A stretch of DNA of 41,319 bases, from contig NZ_VILB01000035.1 in NCBI RefSeq assembly GCF_009712035.1, positions 1 to 41,319 of the forward strand, written 5' to 3'. The stretch's first letter is position 1. The number at the start of each line of letters is the position of its first letter. The DNA comes from Anabaena sp. UHCC 0187. Lineage in GTDB: Bacteria; Cyanobacteriota; Cyanobacteriia; Cyanobacteriales; Nostocaceae. Position numbers and translations under genes: made by a program. The notes beneath the pieces were generated by a model that saw nothing but the letters and a program-made list of their open reading frames with translations, was not told where the DNA came from and did no database searches. This document shows, one piece after another, positions 33,151 to 41,319 of this stretch.

Positions 33151-34245
33151 ATGCAGAATTTACATAAACTACTAAATACAGAAAACTCAGAATTAGCCAA
33201 AATATTACGGTTTAATTTATATGGATTAGCCGCAACTTTAACAAAAGCAAATCAAGAATATCCGCTTGATACCGGATTTCAGACATCAGAAGAAATCCTC
33301 CAAGAACTTAATTATTTATTACAACCTACACCAGTTATAGAGGAACTACCTCAGAAAAAAAATGAATTAAAATTATTGAAATTACAAGAAGCTTTTAATT
33401 GTGATTCAGAATTAAATTTTTATCTAGGTAATTCTCCTATCCAAAGCCAAACCGATGCAGAAATATGGAATAAAATTCATCAAAAACTATTGCAAGTCCC
33501 TGAAGATTTAGCGACATCTTGGCGACAAATAGCTTTAAAATTAGCACAGGAATTAGGTGCAGTTGTAGATAATAGAAATCTTGAGGAATTGCCTTTTGTG
33601 CGTGATGAAATTATTTATCCGGGGTTAAGTGGTACAGTTAAAGCCAAAGGACTATGTTTATCTCAAACAGCCTTGGTAAATTCAGGAATTGCCCAAACTC
33701 ATCTTTCTGAAAATTTACATTTAATCGCTGGATTTTTACTTTTATATATTAAATTTATTGAGATAGATACAGAATTACATCATGCTTTGAAAAGTGTTTT
33801 TAGCTTTGATGTGGTTTCTTTACACTCTAAATCAGAACAACGCCATCAATATATTGACGCATTAAGTGATCGCTTTCACCGCATTCAAAAATCAGAAGAA
33901 AATACTGATACAGTTTTAAACTTATGTGCTTGGATTGACATGGATGAAGCCATTCATTCTTTAGTATTTATCCCCCCGGCTGAACGTTATTCCTGGTGGG
34001 GAAAATTACAAAAAGAATCCCGTCGTCTGCTTAGAAAAGCCGCTGACAAAGCTATTAAAGCAGGTAATGAAGTGCGACTCAAACAGTTATCAGGACTGTA
34101 TGCTGATGTTTGTGAATTTTCTAAAGATGACTTGCAATTAGACTGTGGTGGTAATCCAGGTGAAGTATTAACTTGTTTGCGAGTCTATGCCCGAATTAAT
34201 CAACAACAGTATCCAGGAAGGGTGATATTTAGGACTCTAAGGTAA
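33151..34245 (+). CDS. Unrecognised protein, third gene of GTPase/Hsp70 cluster
   Basis: 364 aa from ATG 33151 (MQNLHKLLNT). The frame stays open upstream to 33004, but those 49 codons are made of the palindromic element, so the later ATG is chosen. I recognise no domain. Mostly helical and charged, with one hydrophobic helix (HLIAGFLLLYIKFIEI, about 194-210) and a basic helix-rich end (WWGKLQKESRRLLRKAADKA). Following the Hsp70-like gene in the same direction and of a size like SrfA, it may be the third subunit of the system. The spacer of 167 bp with the inserted element may weaken co-transcription. Confidence 0.75.
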   Translation: MQNLHKLLNTENSELAKILRFNLYGLAATLTKANQEYPLDTGFQTSEEILQELNYLLQPTPVIEELPQKKNELKLLKLQEAFNCDSELNFYLGNSPIQSQTDAEIWNKIHQKLLQVPEDLATSWRQIALKLAQELGAVVDNRNLEELPFVRDEIIYPGLSGTVKAKGLCLSQTALVNSGIAQTHLSENLHLIAGFLLLYIKFIEIDTELHHALKSVFSFDVVSLHSKSEQRHQYIDALSDRFHRIQKSEENTDTVLNLCAWIDMDEAIHSLVFIPPAERYSWWGKLQKESRRLLRKAADKAIKAGNEVRLKQLSGLYADVCEFSKDDLQLDCGGNPGEVLTCLRVYARINQQQYPGRVIFRTLR

Positions 34246-34393
34246 GATAATATCTACAAGATTCCCTAAACATAAGTTTTTTAAATATGCCTTTTTCAAA
34301 GAAATCGCATTTCTATGTTTATTGAGAATATAGCTAGGTCATTATCAAGAATATTGAGAATACTGTCAATAATTGAACGAAGTTACTAGGGTA

Positions 34394-34421
34394 TTGACCT
34401 CTTGACTTTTTATGCTATTAT
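34394..34421 (+). promoter_or_regulatory. Candidate sigma-70-type promoter
   Basis: TTGACC (34394-34399), a 16-bp spacer and TATTAT (34416-34421) make a good consensus promoter reading to the right. No gene starts on this strand for 900 bp, so it may drive a short RNA ending near the hairpin at 34462-34495. Confidence 0.4.
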
Positions 34422-34461
34422 TTAGGTGTATGATCCAAGGGATTCTTGTGTTTACGAATAA

Positions 34462-34495
34462 TCTTTAACAAGCAACATACACGACTTGTTAAAGA
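34462..34495. terminator. Hairpin after cytochrome b gene
   Basis: A perfect 11-bp stem, TCTTTAACAAG (34462-34472) and CTTGTTAAAGA (34485-34495), with a 12-nt loop, 24 bp beyond the minus-strand cytochrome stop. No T-run follows on either side, so the terminator call is tentative. Confidence 0.45.
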
Positions 34496-34518
34496 AGAAG
34501 ATAATACTATTAAATTTT

Positions 34519-35244
34519 TTATTGACCACCAGAAAAAAACAACGGTAAGATAAACGCTGTGATAATTCCCCCCAACACAACCACCTCAATAATTTTCAAT
34601 AATAAACTACCCCCCATAAACTGATTAATTTCTCCCCTAATATGATTGGAAAAATTACCCAACCAACCACGTAAACGACTATACCAGTTAGCGGGGCTAT
34701 CTTCTGGGCGGAATTTCCATGATAATATTGACAGTAATAATGGCACACCACCAACTTTAGCTGACATCAAAACATGAATTGCTAAACAACAAATCATGAT
34801 TAACCAAGCTATTAAATGAGCATAATACCAAATATGATCAAGTTCTCCTGTGGGTAGCCATTCTTCCTTCATCATTCTCCCAGATACTACCGCCAAAACA
34901 GCAGCAAGTAACATTTTAGTATTTACTAAACGTTGTAGACTTACCCACCAAATTGGTTTACCAAATTGAGTTAGGTTTTGGATAGAGTCTGGTTGTAATA
35001 GTCGTCTTTTCCCAGCATGAAAACTATAAACAGCAAAAAATGGCAGTAAAATCAAGAAAAACACTGCCAATGTCCCGTGAATATCCTGGATAGAATTAAT
35101 TTTGGGAATGGGAATATATCCAAATCTTTTATCAAAAGTGTTGTAAACTAAGAATCCGCTAATAATTGCGCCAATAACTAAAATCCCGCTCATACCATGC
35201 AGGATTCGTAATATTAATGGTTGATAGGGGGCTGAACGATTCAT
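34519..35244 (-). CDS. b-type cytochrome, cytochrome b561-like membrane protein
   Basis: 241 aa with four to five transmembrane helices (about 14-34, 55-75, 108-122, 138-160, 215-238). Histidines placed at membrane edges, H16 (LRILHG), H56 (DIHGTLAVFF), H76, H143 (YYAHLIAW) and H157 (AIHVLMSAK), fit the bis-His heme b ligation of bacterial cytochrome b561 / Ni-hydrogenase b-type subunits. Likely role is electron transfer to or from the quinone pool; partner enzyme is not in the window. Monocistronic, divergent from the methyltransferase gene with a 92-bp gap. Confidence 0.85.
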   Translation of the reverse strand: MNRSAPYQPLILRILHGMSGILVIGAIISGFLVYNTFDKRFGYIPIPKINSIQDIHGTLAVFFLILLPFFAVYSFHAGKRRLLQPDSIQNLTQFGKPIWWVSLQRLVNTKMLLAAVLAVVSGRMMKEEWLPTGELDHIWYYAHLIAWLIMICCLAIHVLMSAKVGGVPLLLSILSWKFRPEDSPANWYSRLRGWLGNFSNHIRGEINQFMGGSLLLKIIEVVVLGGIITAFILPLFFSGGQ

Positions 35245-35336
35245 AAGTTGATGTGGTAAGTTTTCAAGAAGGCTAGTTTTATCTTAGTACATTAAAATAT
35301 AGGATTTATATTATCACTTATTGAAACTAAAATAAC

Positions 35337-36188
35337 ATGAATATTAAAAGTCCTCTCCGTTATCCTGGTGGTAAATCCAGAGCAATTAAAAGCATCTCTG
35401 AATGTCTCCCAGAAAAGTTTTCCGAATTCCGAGAACCCTTTGTTGGTGGTGGTTCAGTCTTCATTTATCTCAAACAACAATTTCCTCATCTCCAGATTGC
35501 CATTAACGATTTAAACCCAGAATTATTTCTGTTTTGGTATTTAGCAAAATCTGATTTATCGAAATTAGTTTCCGAAGTTATTCAAGTTAAAGAAAATTCC
35601 CAAGATGGAAAATTACTCTTTACCAAATTAGCTCATGTAGACGTTAACACCTTATCAGATTTAGAAAGAGCAGTGCGCTTTTTTGTTCTTAACAGAATTA
35701 CATTTTCGGGAACCATAGAATCAGGAGGATTTTCTCTAGAATCTTTTCATAAAAGATTTACTAACTCATCAATAGATAGGCTGGAAAAATTAGAAAGTAT
35801 ATTAACACAAGATATCAAAATTACCAACTTAGATTATAGTCATCTTATTAATGAACCAGGAAAAGACGTATTCATATTTTTAGATCCTCCTTATTTTAAA
35901 GCTGAAAAATCCAAATTATATGGTAAAAAAGGAGATTTACATACAGGATTTGATCATCAAAGACTTGCAGAAATATTAAAGCAATGTCCCCATAACTGGT
36001 TAATTACCTATGACGATTGCCCAGAAATTAGAGAAAACTTTCAATGGGCAAATATCATTGAATGGGAATTACAATATGGAATGAATAACTATAAACAAAA
36101 AAAAGCCGAAAAAGGTAAAGAACTATTCATTAGTAATTATGAAATAAAACCAAAACCCGAAAAATCTCTTCCTTCTCTACCTCTGTGA
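35337..36188 (+). CDS. D12-class N6-adenine DNA methyltransferase
   Basis: 283 aa. Dam-like (D12 class, alpha-type) order of motifs: SPLRYPGGKSRAI at 5-17, SAM-binding motif I FREPFVGGGS (31-40), and catalytic DPPY at 183-186 (FIFLDPPYF). The target-recognition part lies between about 60 and 170 and does not let me name the site; GATC-type Dam relatives are one option. No restriction endonuclease gene is beside it, so it appears solitary, as in many cyanobacterial methyltransferases. The last residues (PEKSLPSLPL) run into a dispersed CCTCTGTG repeat, so the C-terminus may have been set by repeat insertion. ATG start with no strong ribosome-binding site. Confidence 0.9.
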   Translation: MNIKSPLRYPGGKSRAIKSISECLPEKFSEFREPFVGGGSVFIYLKQQFPHLQIAINDLNPELFLFWYLAKSDLSKLVSEVIQVKENSQDGKLLFTKLAHVDVNTLSDLERAVRFFVLNRITFSGTIESGGFSLESFHKRFTNSSIDRLEKLESILTQDIKITNLDYSHLINEPGKDVFIFLDPPYFKAEKSKLYGKKGDLHTGFDHQRLAEILKQCPHNWLITYDDCPEIRENFQWANIIEWELQYGMNNYKQKKAEKGKELFISNYEIKPKPEKSLPSLPL

Positions 36189-36206
36189 CCTCTGTGCCTC
36201 TGCGGT
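36173..36206. repeat. Dispersed CCTCTGTG/CCTCTGCG repeat
   Basis: ACCTCTGTG occurs twice followed by CCTCTGCGG across the methyltransferase stop codon; a widespread short repeat in cyanobacterial genomes. Confidence 0.65.
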
Positions 36207-36304
36207 TCGTTCTCATTCCATAAAATATCCACCAACAGCAATAGCGCGAAATAAAAAGCCATTTTTCGGTAAAATCACATTCAACATCATAAAAAACCCG
36301 AACA

Positions 36305-37351
36305 ATGGATTTTACTATTTGGTCTAACTTACTCAAACAATTATTAGAACACCAATCACTATCCCGCACCCAAGCAGCAGAACTGATGCAGGGATGGATC
36401 AAAGAAACAATTCCCCCAGAATTATCAGGGGCAATTTTAATGGCCTTAAACTTCAAAGGCTTATGTGCAGAAGAATTAACAGGAATGGCAGAAGTCTTAA
36501 AATCTCTGTCTTCCGTACCCATAAATAAAAGCGAGAATACCCCATTTGTCCCGTTAATTGATACTTGTGGTACAGGTGGAGATGGGGCATCAACATTTAA
36601 TATTTCCACAGCAGTGGCCTTTGTGGTGGCTGCTGCTGGAGTACCTGTAGCTAAACATGGTAGTCGTTCTGCCTCCAGTCTCACAGGAAGCGCCGATGTT
36701 TTAGAAGCCTTGGGAATTAATTTGACTGCTGCCAGTGACAAAATTCAAGCAGCAGTCCAAGAGGTAGGAATTACATTTTTATTTGCCCCTGGTTGGCATC
36801 CAGCCCTGAAAGCAGTTGCGCCATTACGGCGAAATCTCAAAGTGCGAACCGTGTTTAATTTACTTGGCCCTTTAGTAAATCCCCTGAATCCCACAGGTCA
36901 GGTAATTGGTGTATTTGATCCCCAACTGATAGAAACCATGGCCGAAGCCTTAAATCTTTTAGGAACACAAACAGCAATTGTTCTCCATGGGAGAGAAAAA
37001 TTAGATGAAGCTGGTTTAGGAGATATTACCGATTTGGCAATATTAAACGATGGCAAAGTATACTTAACTACTGTTGATCCTCAAGAAGTAGGTGTGACAC
37101 CTGCTCCCATTACCGCTGTTAAAGGTGGTAACGTCCAAGAAAATGCCATCATTCTCAAAGAAGTTCTGCAAGGGAAAGGAACACAAGCGCAACAGGATAT
37201 AGTGGCGTTAAATGCTTCCTTAGCATTGCAAGTAGCAGGTGCAGTTCCCTGGCTAAATCATAGTCAAGGAGTGACTTTAGCTAAAGAAATTTTACAAAGC
37301 GGTAGTCCCTGGACAAAGTTGGAACATTTAATTGAATTCTTGGGGGATTAG
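36305..37351 (+). CDS. trpD: Anthranilate phosphoribosyltransferase
   Basis: 348 aa. Transfers phosphoribosyl from PRPP to anthranilate in tryptophan synthesis. Conserved segments: [16 protein letters not shown] (PRPP and metal site), [40 protein letters not shown] (anthranilate site), [13 protein letters not shown] and the [13 protein letters not shown] acidic metal-binding stretch. Length is typical. Stand-alone, as usual in cyanobacteria where trp genes are dispersed. The last 71 bp overlap, tail to tail, the coding sequence of the aspartic protease gene on the other strand. Confidence 0.97.
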   Translation: MDFTIWSNLLKQLLEHQSLSRTQAAELMQGWIKETIPPELSGAILMALNFKGLCAEELTGMAEVLKSLSSVPINKSENTPFVPLIDTCGTGGDGASTFNISTAVAFVVAAAGVPVAKHGSRSASSLTGSADVLEALGINLTAASDKIQAAVQEVGITFLFAPGWHPALKAVAPLRRNLKVRTVFNLLGPLVNPLNPTGQVIGVFDPQLIETMAEALNLLGTQTAIVLHGREKLDEAGLGDITDLAILNDGKVYLTTVDPQEVGVTPAPITAVKGGNVQENAIILKEVLQGKGTQAQQDIVALNASLALQVAGAVPWLNHSQGVTLAKEILQSGSPWTKLEHLIEFLGD

Positions 37352-38333
37352 CTTCTGAGTAAGCTTGAGGGCGAAATTCAACAACATTCCGTTTGATAGT
37401 TACGTCGTAGTTACCAAAAAAATCATGTCCTAAAAGTCCTGTTTCTAACTCTTTACCAGCGATCGCTACTGGAACTTTATTGATTGTCATTCCCCCAGCT
37501 TCCATAGAATCAAGATAGCCAATGGGAAATTCCACAGCTTTAGCACTAGCCGTATTAGCTTTAGCCGTTCCCACAGTTACTACTCCCAAAGCCGCTGCTA
37601 TCCTCTGGGTAATTACAGTCCCACTCGCCCCTGTATCCACAATCATCTCAAATCGTTGTGTACCATTGAAGGTAACTTCAATAATCGGTGTACCACCAAT
37701 TCGCCGCTTAATGGGGGCAATAAATACCTCATTATTGCGGGGGAGCATGGCTAATGGTGGCGAAGTAGACTTAGATAAAGATGGTTTCAGAGCTTTAACA
37801 GTGGGACGGGAGGGAACTATCCCATTACTCTGTGGTTTAGGAACATCAATTGCCACCGTTTGTGGCGGAGTTACGGAAGATGCCAAAGTTCTAGGTTGAG
37901 CTTTTCGACGGGCTAATGCAATTTGACGGCGGTATTCAACAATTTGGCGTTGAGCAAAAGAAAAATTGCCACTATCACGCCGGACTTGTTTCATCAAAGC
38001 GATCGCATCTTGCAACTGACTCACCACCAAATTCCAATCATCCTTAGATACAGCGGATTGGCTAATACTTGTAGCCCCAGCAGCTTTATCCAGTGCCATT
38101 TCAAAAGCACTTAATTGAGTGGGAGAAGGTTCTATGGGGGTTGGTGCTAGATTACCTGATAATGGTTTGGCTGGACGAGAAGACCTGATCGCGGCCAAAC
38201 TCCCATTTGACAAAGATTGCTGAGATTCACCAGTTGTCGTTGTCTGTTGATCTTGACTACAGGCAACAGTCAAAACCGCTAAACTAACGGAACAAGAAAT
38301 GAGGGCTGTGCGGGACAAAAAAGACTGAAGCAT
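37281..38333 (-). CDS. Lipoprotein retropepsin-like aspartic protease
   Basis: 350 aa from ATG 38333, which puts a lipoprotein signal at the N-terminus (LAVLTVAC with lipidation Cys at residue 25). An ATT/ATG-rich upstream extension of 27 codons is open but would hide the signal. Mature protein: low-complexity Ser/Thr/Gln linker, a helical part (about 75-145), a Pro-rich linker, then a retropepsin-like domain with DTGAS at 233-237 and RIAAALGV, ending with [15 protein letters not shown]. Single-domain proteases of this clan act as dimers. Probably anchored on the periplasmic face; substrate unknown. Convergent overlap with trpD of 71 bp (37281-37351). Confidence 0.88.
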   Translation of the reverse strand: MLQSFLSRTALISCSVSLAVLTVACSQDQQTTTTGESQQSLSNGSLAAIRSSRPAKPLSGNLAPTPIEPSPTQLSAFEMALDKAAGATSISQSAVSKDDWNLVVSQLQDAIALMKQVRRDSGNFSFAQRQIVEYRRQIALARRKAQPRTLASSVTPPQTVAIDVPKPQSNGIVPSRPTVKALKPSLSKSTSPPLAMLPRNNEVFIAPIKRRIGGTPIIEVTFNGTQRFEMIVDTGASGTVITQRIAAALGVVTVGTAKANTASAKAVEFPIGYLDSMEAGGMTINKVPVAIAGKELETGLLGHDFFGNYDVTIKRNVVEFRPQAYSEANPPRIQLNVPTLSRDYRFVKFL

Positions 38334-38519
38334 AGTGAATGTTTTAACCGCCCTGGCTGCTCTTACCAAGTGTACTCCTCCCACCGAATTAAAAATGCTT
38401 GACTGTTGAATCATTTAATTTTTTATTAATTCCCGTCACAAATCTAAAAGCCTCAACTCATGGGATAATAAACAGTCGCAGTCGGAGACTGGGAAAAAAA
38501 TTAATTCAAAATTTAAAAA

Positions 38520-38556
38520 AACTGCCCCTACCCCCTGCCCCTGCCCCCTGCCCCCC
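38520..38556. repeat. CCCCTGC-type short repeat
   Basis: CTGCCCCTACC, CCCTGCCCCTGCC and CCCTGCCCCCC run together just upstream of carA, ending nine bases before its ATG. It takes the place of a normal leader. Confidence 0.75.
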
Positions 38557-38564
38557 AATTACCT

Positions 38565-39722
38565 ATGCCCCTATCTGACGCAATACCTGCTCTACTTGTC
38601 TTAGCAGATGGCTCTACTTATCGCGGTTGGTCTTTCGGTGCTACGGGAACCGCAATTGGAGAAATCGTGTTTAACACTGGCATGACCGGATATCAAGAAG
38701 TGTTAACCGATCCTAGTTACTGTGGTCAAATTGTCATTTTTACCTATCCCGAATTAGGTAATACTGGTATTAATCCCGAAGATGAGGAATCAACAAAACC
38801 TCATGTGAAGGGAGCGATCGCTCGTAATATATGTCACAAACCCAGTAACTGGCGTTCCACCCAATCCTTACCTAACTACCTGCAACAGCACCAAATTCCA
38901 GCTATTTACGGCATAGACACCCGCGCCCTGACTCGGAAAATTCGGACGTTTGGAGCGATGAATGGCGGCATTTCCACAGCAATTCTGGACGAAACAGAAT
39001 TGTTAGAAATGGTACAAGCTGCCCCCAACATGACAGGCTTAAACCTAGCTAAAGAAGTAACGACACCCGCCGTTTATGAATGGGAAGAAGCCACAACCGC
39101 TCCTTGGGAATTCAACCCCGAAGCAGTAGCTAAAATCAAAGAAACTTTCACCGTCGTAGCTTTAGACTTTGGTGTCAAGCGGAATATCTTGCGTCGGTTA
39201 GCCAGTTATGGTTGTCGCGTCATAGTTGTTCCTGCCGATACACAACCAGAAGAAATTCTCAAATACAATCCAGATGGTATTTTCCTCTCCAACGGGCCAG
39301 GAGACCCCGCAGCAGTGACAGAGGGTATCAACACCACTAGAGCCTTGCTATCAAGCCAAAAACCCATGTTTGGCATTTGTATGGGACACCAAATTTTAGG
39401 TCATGCCCTTGGTGCAGAAACATTTAAACTAAAATTTGGACATCGGGGTTTAAATCAACCTGCTGGCTTGCAAGAAAGAGTGGAAATTACCAGCCAAAAC
39501 CATAGTTTCGCCCTTGACCCAGACTCCTTACCCACAGCCACAGTCGAGGTCAGCCATTTGAACCTCAATGATCTAACTGTCGCTGGAGTCCGTCACAAGT
39601 CTCTACCTGTGTTTTCTGTCCAGTATCACCCAGAGGCCAGTCCTGGACCTCACGATGCTGATTACTTGTTTGAGCAGTTTGTGCTAAAAATGCAAGCAGC
39701 ACGTCAAGGCGCGATAGCCTAA
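38565..39722 (+). CDS. carA: Carbamoyl-phosphate synthase small subunit
   Basis: 385 aa. Glutaminase subunit that supplies ammonia to CarB for carbamoyl phosphate, feeding arginine and pyrimidine synthesis. The N-terminal CPSase small-chain domain ([20 protein letters not shown]) is followed by a class I amidotransferase domain with the nucleophile C272 in [14 protein letters not shown] and the His/Glu of [10 protein letters not shown]. Length is normal. carB is not adjacent, as usual in cyanobacteria. Followed after 130 bp by the STAS gene; carA, a STAS gene and mrnC in this order is, to my recollection, a shared arrangement in Nostocales. Confidence 0.97.
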   Translation: MPLSDAIPALLVLADGSTYRGWSFGATGTAIGEIVFNTGMTGYQEVLTDPSYCGQIVIFTYPELGNTGINPEDEESTKPHVKGAIARNICHKPSNWRSTQSLPNYLQQHQIPAIYGIDTRALTRKIRTFGAMNGGISTAILDETELLEMVQAAPNMTGLNLAKEVTTPAVYEWEEATTAPWEFNPEAVAKIKETFTVVALDFGVKRNILRRLASYGCRVIVVPADTQPEEILKYNPDGIFLSNGPGDPAAVTEGINTTRALLSSQKPMFGICMGHQILGHALGAETFKLKFGHRGLNQPAGLQERVEITSQNHSFALDPDSLPTATVEVSHLNLNDLTVAGVRHKSLPVFSVQYHPEASPGPHDADYLFEQFVLKMQAARQGAIA

Positions 39723-39854
39723 CTTGAGTAAAAATAAAAATGTCATGATTGGTGATTAGTAAAAATCTTTGCCAATAACCAACATAGACAACTTGCTTGC
39801 AAATCATCTACACTGGAACGTTTACTTTTAGTAAAAGAGAATGAGGAGGAAATC

Positions 39855-40223
39855 ATAGCTGAACCACTAAATCTAACCGTGAGCCTGAGAGGTACACGCG
39901 AAGCCCGCGAAAACTGCCAGCTATTCCGCCTCACAGGTTTATTAGACGCTTTCTCTGAGCCGACATTTCGGAAGGTACTCGGTAGTAAAATTGATGAAGG
40001 TCCAAAAAACATAATTTTGGATCTTTCACAGATTGACTTTGTCGATAGTTCTGGTTTAGGTGCGTTGGTACAGCTTGCCAAACAGGCGCAAACCGCTGAA
40101 GGCACTTTACAAATTGTCACGAATGCCCGCGTTACCCAAACAGTTAAGCTTGTTCGTTTAGAAAAGTTTCTCTCCCTACAAGTATCAGTTGATGCAGCCC
40201 TAGATAACATCAAAGCACCTTGA
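39855..40223 (+). CDS. STAS-domain anti-sigma factor antagonist
   Basis: Single STAS domain, about 114-122 aa, like SpoIIAA/RsbV: QLFRLTGLLDAFSEPTF, then IILDLSQIDFVDSSGLGALV with the Ser pair that is phosphorylated in the family, and a C-terminal helix. Such proteins free a sigma factor or another partner when unphosphorylated. The first ordinary start is GTG 39879 with no ribosome-binding site. Eight codons upstream in frame, ATA at 39855 sits behind a strong AGGAGG with good spacing and would give (M)AEPLNLTVSLRGT, which looks like a natural start for this family; I give these coordinates, with GTG as the conservative choice. See finding on the overlapping short ORF. Confidence 0.8.
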   Translation: MAEPLNLTVSLRGTREARENCQLFRLTGLLDAFSEPTFRKVLGSKIDEGPKNIILDLSQIDFVDSSGLGALVQLAKQAQTAEGTLQIVTNARVTQTVKLVRLEKFLSLQVSVDAALDNIKAP

Positions 40224-40242
40224 TTGCTTGGCTGTAAAATCT

Positions 40243-40284
40243 AAATTAAGCTATCCGATGTTACATCTGGATAGCTTAATTTTT
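40243..40284. terminator. Strong hairpin terminator after STAS gene
   Basis: A perfect 14-bp stem, AAATTAAGCTATCC (40243-40256) with GGATAGCTTAATTT (40269-40282), a 12-nt loop and a T-run at 40280-40284. It lies 20 bp after the STAS stop. The matching A-run on the left could let it work from both sides. Confidence 0.85.
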
Positions 40285-40387
40285 AGCTATAGAAAAAATC
40301 TATCTCTTGATGATAAAGTAATCACACCTAATTTAATGTGCTATCTTAAAAGTTGAATATAATTCAATACAGTTCATTTAGAGAAAT

Positions 40388-40507
40388 GTAGGTTGGGTTC
40401 AACGAAGTGTGCTTCATTCCGAGAAGCTATGCTAAAGCGGAGATTTCCGTAGCCATAACCCAACATTTGCAAGACTTGATGAGGTTTTGTTCGTCAACCC
40501 AACCTAC
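40388..40507. repeat. GTAGGTTGGGTT palindromic element, copy 2
   Basis: Ends GTAGGTTGGGTT (40388-40399) and AACCCAACCTAC (40496-40507) are identical to those at 32994-33122, while the 96-bp interior is unrelated apart from an inner ATAACCCAACAT. 120 bp in total. Confidence 0.88.
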
Positions 40508-40858
40508 ATAAACCTGGAATTTTAGGCTTTATTTTTCACTGAACCATATTGGAATATAATTGGAATTCTTAAATTTTGATAGCCTGACTTTCCCAGTCAA
40601 AAATACTGGATGTTGATAATCGTGAATTATATGGCTTCCGCCACGCTATCAGAAAACACACCAGATAACTGGAAAGGTTATTTGATTAAGGCAACAGACA
40701 AGAATAAATCCCAAGGGTCAATCAAACAAGATCAGTAATTTTTGGTAATTGTTGCTAGTTTGGAATATGCTAGGTACGCGAACATTACTTTTGCAATCAG
40801 AGTAATGTTGGCAAAAATTGTCTCCCGATGTAGTGCTTTTTTAAGGAATGATTAATCT

Positions 40859-41319
40859 GTGAAGTCGAAGGAGGAAACAGGCCAACACGAAGAAGATGAA
40901 ACTGCTACACAGCATTCATCAGATATTAACCAATGGTTGGTAAATGCGACGCAACTGCCCCAGCAAATATCCCCAGATCAAATAAAACAGATAACTCCTT
41001 CAGCCTTGGCCTACTTGGGGGATGCAATTTATGAATTATATGTTAGAATGTTTTATCTGTGGCCACAACAGCGATTGGAAAATTACCATCGTTCCGTAGT
41101 GGATCAGGTAAGAGCAGAAACACAAGCGCTACATTTGCGAATGTTAACTCCTTACTTGAGGAGTAACGAATTAGAAATTGTTCGCAGAGGTCGTAACTCT
41201 GCCACAAGTCGTCATAAACGACTGAATCCCGAAATTTATCAACAGGCAACTAGTCTAGAAACCTTAGTTGGCTACTTATATCTTACTGATTACCCCCGTT
41301 TAACCGAGTTATTACAACC
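40859..41319 (+). CDS. mrnC: Mini-ribonuclease III, 3' end beyond window
   Basis: Partial: 153 codons, cut by the end of the window. From GTG 40859 (MKSKEETGQHEEDE), an acidic leader of about 45 residues precedes the RNase III-like catalytic domain: SALAYLGDAIYELYVR with the metal-binding Asp, HRSVVDQVRAETQALHL, RRGRNSATSRHKR and ATSLETLVGYLYLTD with the second acidic site. Lacks a double-stranded-RNA-binding domain, as Mini-III does. The enzyme trims 23S rRNA precursors and, in cyanobacteria, intervening sequences. A stop codon lies two codons upstream of the GTG, and no in-frame ATG precedes the conserved part, so GTG is the probable start; AAGGA is about twelve bases upstream. Confidence 0.92.
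   Translation, partial: MKSKEETGQHEEDETATQHSSDINQWLVNATQLPQQISPDQIKQITPSALAYLGDAIYELYVRMFYLWPQQRLENYHRSVVDQVRAETQALHLRMLTPYLRSNELEIVRRGRNSATSRHKRLNPEIYQQATSLETLVGYLYLTDYPRLTELLQ

Larger units (their letters stand above)
40224..40858. other. Intergenic region with repeats and a doubtful short ORF
   Basis: 635 bp holding the terminator at 40243-40284, the palindromic element at 40388-40507 and a dispersed GGCTTCCGCCACGCTA repeat at 40632-40647. An ATG frame of 42 codons (40610-40738; MLIIVNYMASATLSENTP... ) passes through that repeat; a shorter version starts at 40631. It may be a chance frame or a decayed gene, so it is not called. Past 40740 is AT-rich promoter-like sequence before mrnC. Confidence 0.5.

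Noticed and set aside
36130-36741. Minus-strand frame of 203 codons overlapping trpD
   Set aside because: Covers the clearly real trpD start and methyltransferase end; composition is that of an antisense shadow.
39743-40213. Minus-strand frame of 156 codons opposite the STAS gene
   Set aside because: The opposite strand encodes a clear STAS domain; the antisense protein has no recognisable feature.
40610-40738. 42-codon frame (or 35 codons from 40631) upstream of mrnC
   Set aside because: The frame runs through a dispersed GGCTTCCGCCACGC repeat and has no ribosome-binding site; a chance or decayed frame is likelier.

Overview
The window looks like chromosomal DNA of a filamentous, heterocyst-forming cyanobacterium (order Nostocales; Anabaena, Nostoc, Dolichospermum or a relative). 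Evidence: a photosystem I PsaX gene, cyanobacterial NdhB, a scattered LivH/NatD-type permease, many HIP1 octamers (GCGATCGC), heptad short tandem repeats (GGGGACT, TTACCAA, CTGCTCC types) in spacers, and AT-rich coding sequence. Genus is inference; there is no rRNA or tRNA gene to settle it.

Layout. 0-9.3 kb is mostly core or signalling: larE-like sulfur transferase, a hybrid histidine kinase, a LivH/NatD permease, a short psaX gene, lipA, a response regulator followed by a REC-histidine kinase, and ndhB. 9.5-11.0 kb is a small toxin-antitoxin island: a TumE-like toxin with an HTH partner on the minus strand, and a VapBC-like pair on the plus strand. 11.5-19.3 kb carries topA, a 46-residue small protein, aroQ, an ADP-ribosylglycohydrolase-fold protein that seems to have lost its metal ligands, a 660-bp non-coding stretch rich in inverted repeats, and a PgpH-type membrane HD phosphodiesterase.

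19.4-34.2 kb is the most unusual part. Two tandem von Willebrand A (VWA) proteins, a protein with three copies of a short amphipathic motif, a small membrane protein on the other strand, an FHA/zinc-ribbon protein and an FHA domain fused to a flavoprotein-like oxidoreductase come first. After a secreted GHL10-type glycosidase-like protein and an SGNH hydrolase there follow a dynamin-like large GTPase (852 aa), a very large Hsp70/actin-fold ATPase (1137 aa) and an unrecognised 364-aa protein, all on the plus strand. GTPase plus giant Hsp70-like ATPase plus a third unknown gene resembles the SrfA/SrfB/SrfC layout of proteobacteria. It is the best candidate here for a little-described system, perhaps working with the VWA/FHA genes upstream.

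34.5-41.3 kb returns to housekeeping: a b-type cytochrome, a solitary D12-class adenine methyltransferase, trpD overlapping tail-to-tail with a lipoprotein aspartic protease gene, carA, a STAS-domain regulator with an odd start region, and the 5' part of mrnC (Mini-RNase III), cut by the window end. Two families of palindromic dispersed elements are each present twice (20.74/25.80 kb and 32.99/40.39 kb). I found no CRISPR array, complete insertion sequence, tRNA or rRNA gene.
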